Assembly: GCA_900546665.1 (NCBI GenBank)
Contig: URDY01000034.1
Location: 1-26,466 of the forward strand
DNA length: 26,466 nt
Source of the DNA: an uncultured Paraprevotella sp.
GTDB lineage: Bacteria; Bacteroidota; Bacteroidia; Bacteroidales; Bacteroidaceae
Direction of reading: 5' to 3'
Under the pieces are notes generated by a model that made no database searches, was not told the DNA's origin, and saw nothing but the letters and a program-made list of their open reading frames with translations. This document shows positions 23,573 to 26,466 of the stretch, piece after piece. The position numbers and the translations under genes are program-made. The first letter of the stretch is position 1; the number at the start of each line of letters is the position of its first letter.

Positions 23573-25012
23573 ATGAAAATAACATTTATAATACCTCCTG
23601 TACTGAATGGCGGACAACCGGCGGAACGCTCCTCGGGTTGTACCCGGGTGGTTTATGCCACGCCTAATATTTACGAGCTGACTGTAGCGGCTCTTCTGGA
23701 ACGTGAAGGATACAAGGATATTCATTATGAGGATTTCGTATACAATCAGCGTTCACCGGAGGAGTTCCGGATCTTTCTGCAACAGGATCGTAGTGCTGTC
23801 TATTGTATGTGGACGGTCAATCTGTCCATAGAAAATGATATAATGGTGGCTGATCTTATCCATCAGATCATGCCAGAGGCTTACGTTCTGATGATGGGAC
23901 CGGGGCCGACTTATTATACGGAGAAATGTCTTGCTCATGAGCGGACCATTGTGGTGCGGGGCGAGCCGGATATGGCCGTATGCGAGTTGGTCAATGCCTT
24001 GCGCGATTCGGCAGACTGGCATGCGGTAGACGGTATTTCGTATGTGCAGGATGGTATGCCTGTACATAACAGGATGCATGCACTGGTCAGGAATCTGGAC
24101 GAGATCCCTTTTCCGGCCAGGCATTTCGTAGATCATCAGGTTTATCATAATCCCAAACTGAAGACGACACCTTATACGACAGCACTGACTTCCAGAAGTT
24201 GTCCTTTCAAGTGTATATATTGTGTGCCCAGTTCGCTTACTTTTGCCCGGGAAATCGAAAACCGGAAGGTCAACGGCAAGAAACCTTTCGTTTCGTTCCG
24301 TTCGGTAGAGAATGTCGAGGAAGAAATGAAAATGCTGGCTTCTCAGGGTTATAAGGCCATAGGCTTTATGGACGACAACTTTATCTGGACGGAAAAACGG
24401 ACGCTGGCAATCTGTGAGGTGATGAAGAAGTACGGACTGAAATGGGGATGTCAGGCTCGTGTGGATGCCATTACCGAGAATATAGCCAAGGCTTTGGGCG
24501 AGTCCGGCTGTCTGTATGTAGATCTGGGGGTAGAGTCGTTTAATGACGAGATCCTGAAATTTATCCGCAAGGGCATAACGCAGAAGCAGATCTATGAATC
24601 CATTGGGTTGCTGAAAAAATACAAGGTGCCGGTTAAATTGAATATTCTGATCGGTACCAGTCCTCTGGAAACTAAGGAAACGCTGAAAGATACCCTGCGT
24701 CGAGCCAAGGCATTACATGTGGATCAGATCATGTTTAATATCGTTTCACCGTTTCCCGGAACGGAATTTTATACGATGGCTAAGGAAAACGGATGGATAG
24801 AGACCGGAGACTATATTCCTACGGATGTGCAGCGTAACTCCATATTGAGTTACCCTCATCTTTCTGCCAGGGAGATGGAACGCATCTTGTTTAGGAATAA
24901 TCTGTCTTATTTCTTCTCTCCCTATTTTATATTTAGTCAGTTGAGGAGGTTTACAAGTTGGAAGGAGTTCTTCTATGCCTTGAAAGTGTTGAAAGTAAAA
25001 TTGTTCGGATAG
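23573..25012 (+). CDS. B12-binding-domain radical SAM protein
   Basis: This 479-residue protein has an N-terminal Rossmann-like region of the B12-binding type (about 1-150, starting MKITFIIPP and including MMGPGPTYY and VVRGEPD). The radical SAM core follows, with the 4Fe-4S motif CPFKCIYC at Cys210, Cys214 and Cys217, then GFMDDNFIW and DLGVESFNDEIL, typical of the SPASM-less B12 class. A C-terminal helical part ends near FFYALKVLKVKLFG. Enzymes of this class often methylate or rearrange unactivated carbons, as in lipids or natural products. The DxHxxG cobalamin motif is not seen, as is common in this class, so cobalamin use is uncertain. The substrate is unknown. The glycosyltransferase gene starts 2 nt after the stop, which suggests a joint role in modifying a glycan or lipid. 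Confidence 0.88.
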   Translation: MKITFIIPPVLNGGQPAERSSGCTRVVYATPNIYELTVAALLEREGYKDIHYEDFVYNQRSPEEFRIFLQQDRSAVYCMWTVNLSIENDIMVADLIHQIMPEAYVLMMGPGPTYYTEKCLAHERTIVVRGEPDMAVCELVNALRDSADWHAVDGISYVQDGMPVHNRMHALVRNLDEIPFPARHFVDHQVYHNPKLKTTPYTTALTSRSCPFKCIYCVPSSLTFAREIENRKVNGKKPFVSFRSVENVEEEMKMLASQGYKAIGFMDDNFIWTEKRTLAICEVMKKYGLKWGCQARVDAITENIAKALGESGCLYVDLGVESFNDEILKFIRKGITQKQIYESIGLLKKYKVPVKLNILIGTSPLETKETLKDTLRRAKALHVDQIMFNIVSPFPGTEFYTMAKENGWIETGDYIPTDVQRNSILSYPHLSAREMERILFRNNLSYFFSPYFIFSQLRRFTSWKEFFYALKVLKVKLFG

Positions 25013-25014
25013 AG

Positions 25015-25770
25015 ATGGTGAGTGTGTCGATTGTGATCATAACGTGGAACGGAAAGTTTCATTTGCAGAAATGTCTGTCTTCTTTGGCCGGTTATTCCAA
25101 ACGTCCGGGAGTGGAAGTCATACTTGTGGATAACGGCTCATCAGACGGGACTGTGGATTGGGTGAAGAAGACATGGCCTGATGTCCGTTTGGTTGCGCTC
25201 GAAGAAAATAAGGGCGTGGCTTATGCGCGGAATCGCGGACTTGAACTGGCAACAGGAGACTATCTGCTTATTCTGGACAATGATACGGTGGTGACCGAAG
25301 CGACCTTGGACGGCATGGTGCAATATATGGAGGAGCATCCCCGGGTGGGACTTTGCGGTTGCAGACTTGTGGATGCCGACGGTAAGGTACAGGAAAGCTG
25401 CAAGAAATTTCCCGGAATGACGGAGAAAATAGCCAATTTGCTCTATGGCAGCCGTTACCGTTATGCGTACGGCAAGAAGAGAATGTCCGAACCCTTCGAA
25501 CCGGAATATCTTATTGGTGCCTGTCAGTTGATACGCCGGAAAGCCTTTGAGGATGCCGGTTATCTGGATGAACGTATCTTTATCGGTCCCGAGGACGCAG
25601 ATTTCTGTTTAAGGATACATGCCAAAGGCTGGGCTTTGCAGTATTTGCCTCAGTTTACCATCATGCATTATTGCCAGCGTCTCACCAACAGGCATATCTT
25701 TTCACCTTTGGGCAGAAAGCACATATCAGCTTTGTTTTATTTATATTGGAAATACAAACGACTAATATAA
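25015..25770 (+). CDS. Family 2 glycosyltransferase
   Basis: This 251-residue GT-A fold enzyme starts MVSVSIVIITWNGKFHLQKCLSSL. The nucleotide-sugar site follows, with EVILVDNGSSDGTVDWV and the DxD motif Asp88-Asn-Asp90 in LILDNDTVV, and then the acceptor part with GACQLIRRKAFEDAGYLDE and the conserved GPEDADFCLR. It resembles rhamnosyltransferase-like enzymes of surface polysaccharide synthesis. Donor and acceptor are not known. The open frame reaches back to 24958 inside the radical SAM gene. The ATG at 25015 is preferred because it opens directly on the family's first beta-strand. The stop overlaps the next start by one base (TAATG). No membrane anchor is evident. Confidence 0.92.
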   Translation: MVSVSIVIITWNGKFHLQKCLSSLAGYSKRPGVEVILVDNGSSDGTVDWVKKTWPDVRLVALEENKGVAYARNRGLELATGDYLLILDNDTVVTEATLDGMVQYMEEHPRVGLCGCRLVDADGKVQESCKKFPGMTEKIANLLYGSRYRYAYGKKRMSEPFEPEYLIGACQLIRRKAFEDAGYLDERIFIGPEDADFCLRIHAKGWALQYLPQFTIMHYCQRLTNRHIFSPLGRKHISALFYLYWKYKRLI

Positions 25771-26300
25771 TGAATTATCTGAGCAACGAACAGATCCGTT
25801 TGCGGGCGGTGGAACCCGAAGATCTGGATTTTATGTATGCAGTGGAAAATGATCCCCGTCATTGGATGGTCAGTGGGGTTACCGAACCTTACTCACGCTA
25901 TACGTTGCGGCAATATATAGAAACGACTCAGAATGATCTTTATATGGATCGCCAGTTGCGGTTGGTGATCGTCAGTCGTCAGGGTGGGAGTCCGATCGGG
26001 GCCGTTGATCTCAGTGATTATGATCCCTATCATCAGCGTGCGGCAGTCGGCATTGTCGTGGAGGCTTCCAGCAGGTGCCAGTCATACGGTACGCAGGCGC
26101 TTACATTGCTCTGTGAGTACAGCTTCGGCTATTTGCATCTTCACCAATTGTATGCTTATGTCGCAGCCGATAATATAGCGAGCCTGTCTCTGTTCCGGAA
26201 ATGTGGTTTCGAATGTTCAGGTGAATTGAAAGATTGGTTAAGAACGTCCGCCCAAACCTATCAGACGGTATATATTCTACAAAAAATAACACCTTATTGA
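25770..26300 (+). CDS. GNAT family N-acetyltransferase (RimJ/RimL-like)
   Basis: This 176-residue acetyltransferase uses acetyl-CoA to acetylate an amine. The fold is seen in the opening IRLRAVEPEDLDFMY, the acetyl-CoA loop (RCQSYGTQAL, matching R-x-x-G-x-G/A), and the C-terminal AADNIASLSLFRKCGFECSGELKDW typical of RimJ/RimL- and SpeG-like proteins. The substrate could be a ribosomal protein, a polyamine or an amino sugar, and cannot be chosen from sequence. The ATG at 25770 overlaps the last base of the glycosyltransferase stop. The longer frame from 25671 lies inside that gene and is rejected. It closes the cluster, and the tRNA-Asp promoter begins 19 nt later. Confidence 0.9.
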   Translation: MNYLSNEQIRLRAVEPEDLDFMYAVENDPRHWMVSGVTEPYSRYTLRQYIETTQNDLYMDRQLRLVIVSRQGGSPIGAVDLSDYDPYHQRAAVGIVVEASSRCQSYGTQALTLLCEYSFGYLHLHQLYAYVAADNIASLSLFRKCGFECSGELKDWLRTSAQTYQTVYILQKITPY

Positions 26301-26318
26301 ATGATTTTTCATTTAAAA

Positions 26319-26350
26319 TTTGGAGAATCCAAATAAAAGCCCTATCTTTG
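26319..26350 (+). promoter_or_regulatory. Promoter of the tRNA-Asp gene
   Basis: TTTG (26319-26322), 20 nt and TATCTTTG (26343-26350) make a near-perfect Bacteroidetes promoter. Transcription would start about 35 nt before the mature tRNA. The leader contains a short hairpin, ATCAGG-N6-CCTGAT (26359-26376). Confidence 0.85.
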
Positions 26351-26391
26351 CACCCGCAATCAGGAAACAACCTGATGAAAGAAAAAGGACT

Positions 26392-26465
26392 GGTGCGTTA
26401 GTTCAGTTGGTTAGAATACATGCCTGTCACGCATGGGGTCACGGGTTCGAGTCCCGTACGCACCG
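26392..26465 (+). tRNA. tRNA-Asp (anticodon GTC)
   Basis: A 74-nt cloverleaf ends one base before the window edge. The acceptor stem GGTGCGT (26392-26398) pairs with ACGCACC (26458-26464), and the discriminator is G. The anticodon stem CATGC/GCATG closes the loop CTGTCAC with anticodon GTC at 26426-26428, reading Asp codons. The T-arm contains GGTTCGAGTCC. Whether CCA is encoded cannot be seen, because the window ends. Further tRNAs could follow outside the window. Confidence 0.95.
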
Positions 26466-26466
26466 C

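Noticed and set aside
1..26466. CRISPR array, rRNA or riboswitch
   Set aside because: No regularly spaced identical repeats, rRNA-like blocks or recognisable aptamer motifs were seen while reading both strands.

Overview
The window comes from a member of the Bacteroidales, most likely Bacteroidaceae or a close relative. Promoters carry the Bacteroidetes -7 box TAnnTTTG, there is a hybrid two-component system (HTCS) next to glycoside hydrolases, DUF3078 and DUF4476 proteins are present, and the pyrG, yidC, EngB and RecR proteins have the character of that group. Genus and species cannot be fixed by reading alone.

Region 1 (1-10300) is a small carbohydrate-responsive locus. It holds an HTCS sensor/regulator (288-4061), a 505-residue GH30 glycosidase (4195-5712) and a 1408-residue multidomain GH30 protein with a secretion-type C-terminus (5979-10205), closed by a strong terminator. 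No SusC/SusD pair is present. Both GH30 promoters carry the same 43-nt element, ungapped and 34/43 identical. In each it contains two direct repeats of CAACAT spaced exactly 21 bp apart and ends exactly 20 nt before a TAnnTTTG box. This is the layout expected for tandem AraC-type DNA-binding domains, so it is the best candidate for the operator read by the neighbouring HTCS. It is the most interesting observation in the window.

Region 2 (10300-13100) is an accessory island of two unrelated genes: an AAA-ATPase-like/PD-(D/E)XK nuclease protein on the minus strand and a secreted DUF4476 protein on the plus strand. They are separated by 418 bp holding divergent promoters and a diverged 37-nt direct repeat. 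A perfect 17-bp bidirectional terminator closes the DUF4476 gene and the convergent MFS gene.

Region 3 (13105-20298) lies on the minus strand and reads, in order of transcription, pyrG (GTG start), yidC (overlapping pyrG by 8 nt), a terminator hairpin, a secreted S9 peptidase and an MFS transporter.

Region 4 (20340-26466) begins with a divergent promoter region serving pyrG and a DUF3078 outer-membrane protein. The DUF3078 gene converges on the GTPase gene yihA/engB, and the two stop codons share the tetranucleotide CTAG. From a second divergent promoter region runs a compact plus-strand cluster: recR, a four-helix membrane protein, a B12-binding-type radical SAM enzyme, a family 2 glycosyltransferase and a GNAT acetyltransferase, with gene junctions that overlap or nearly touch. 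A tRNA-Asp gene with its own near-perfect promoter ends at the window edge.

Several starts were moved downstream of the longest open frame because the longer version would overlap a promoter, a terminator or the upstream gene. No CRISPR array, insertion sequence, rRNA or riboswitch was recognised.
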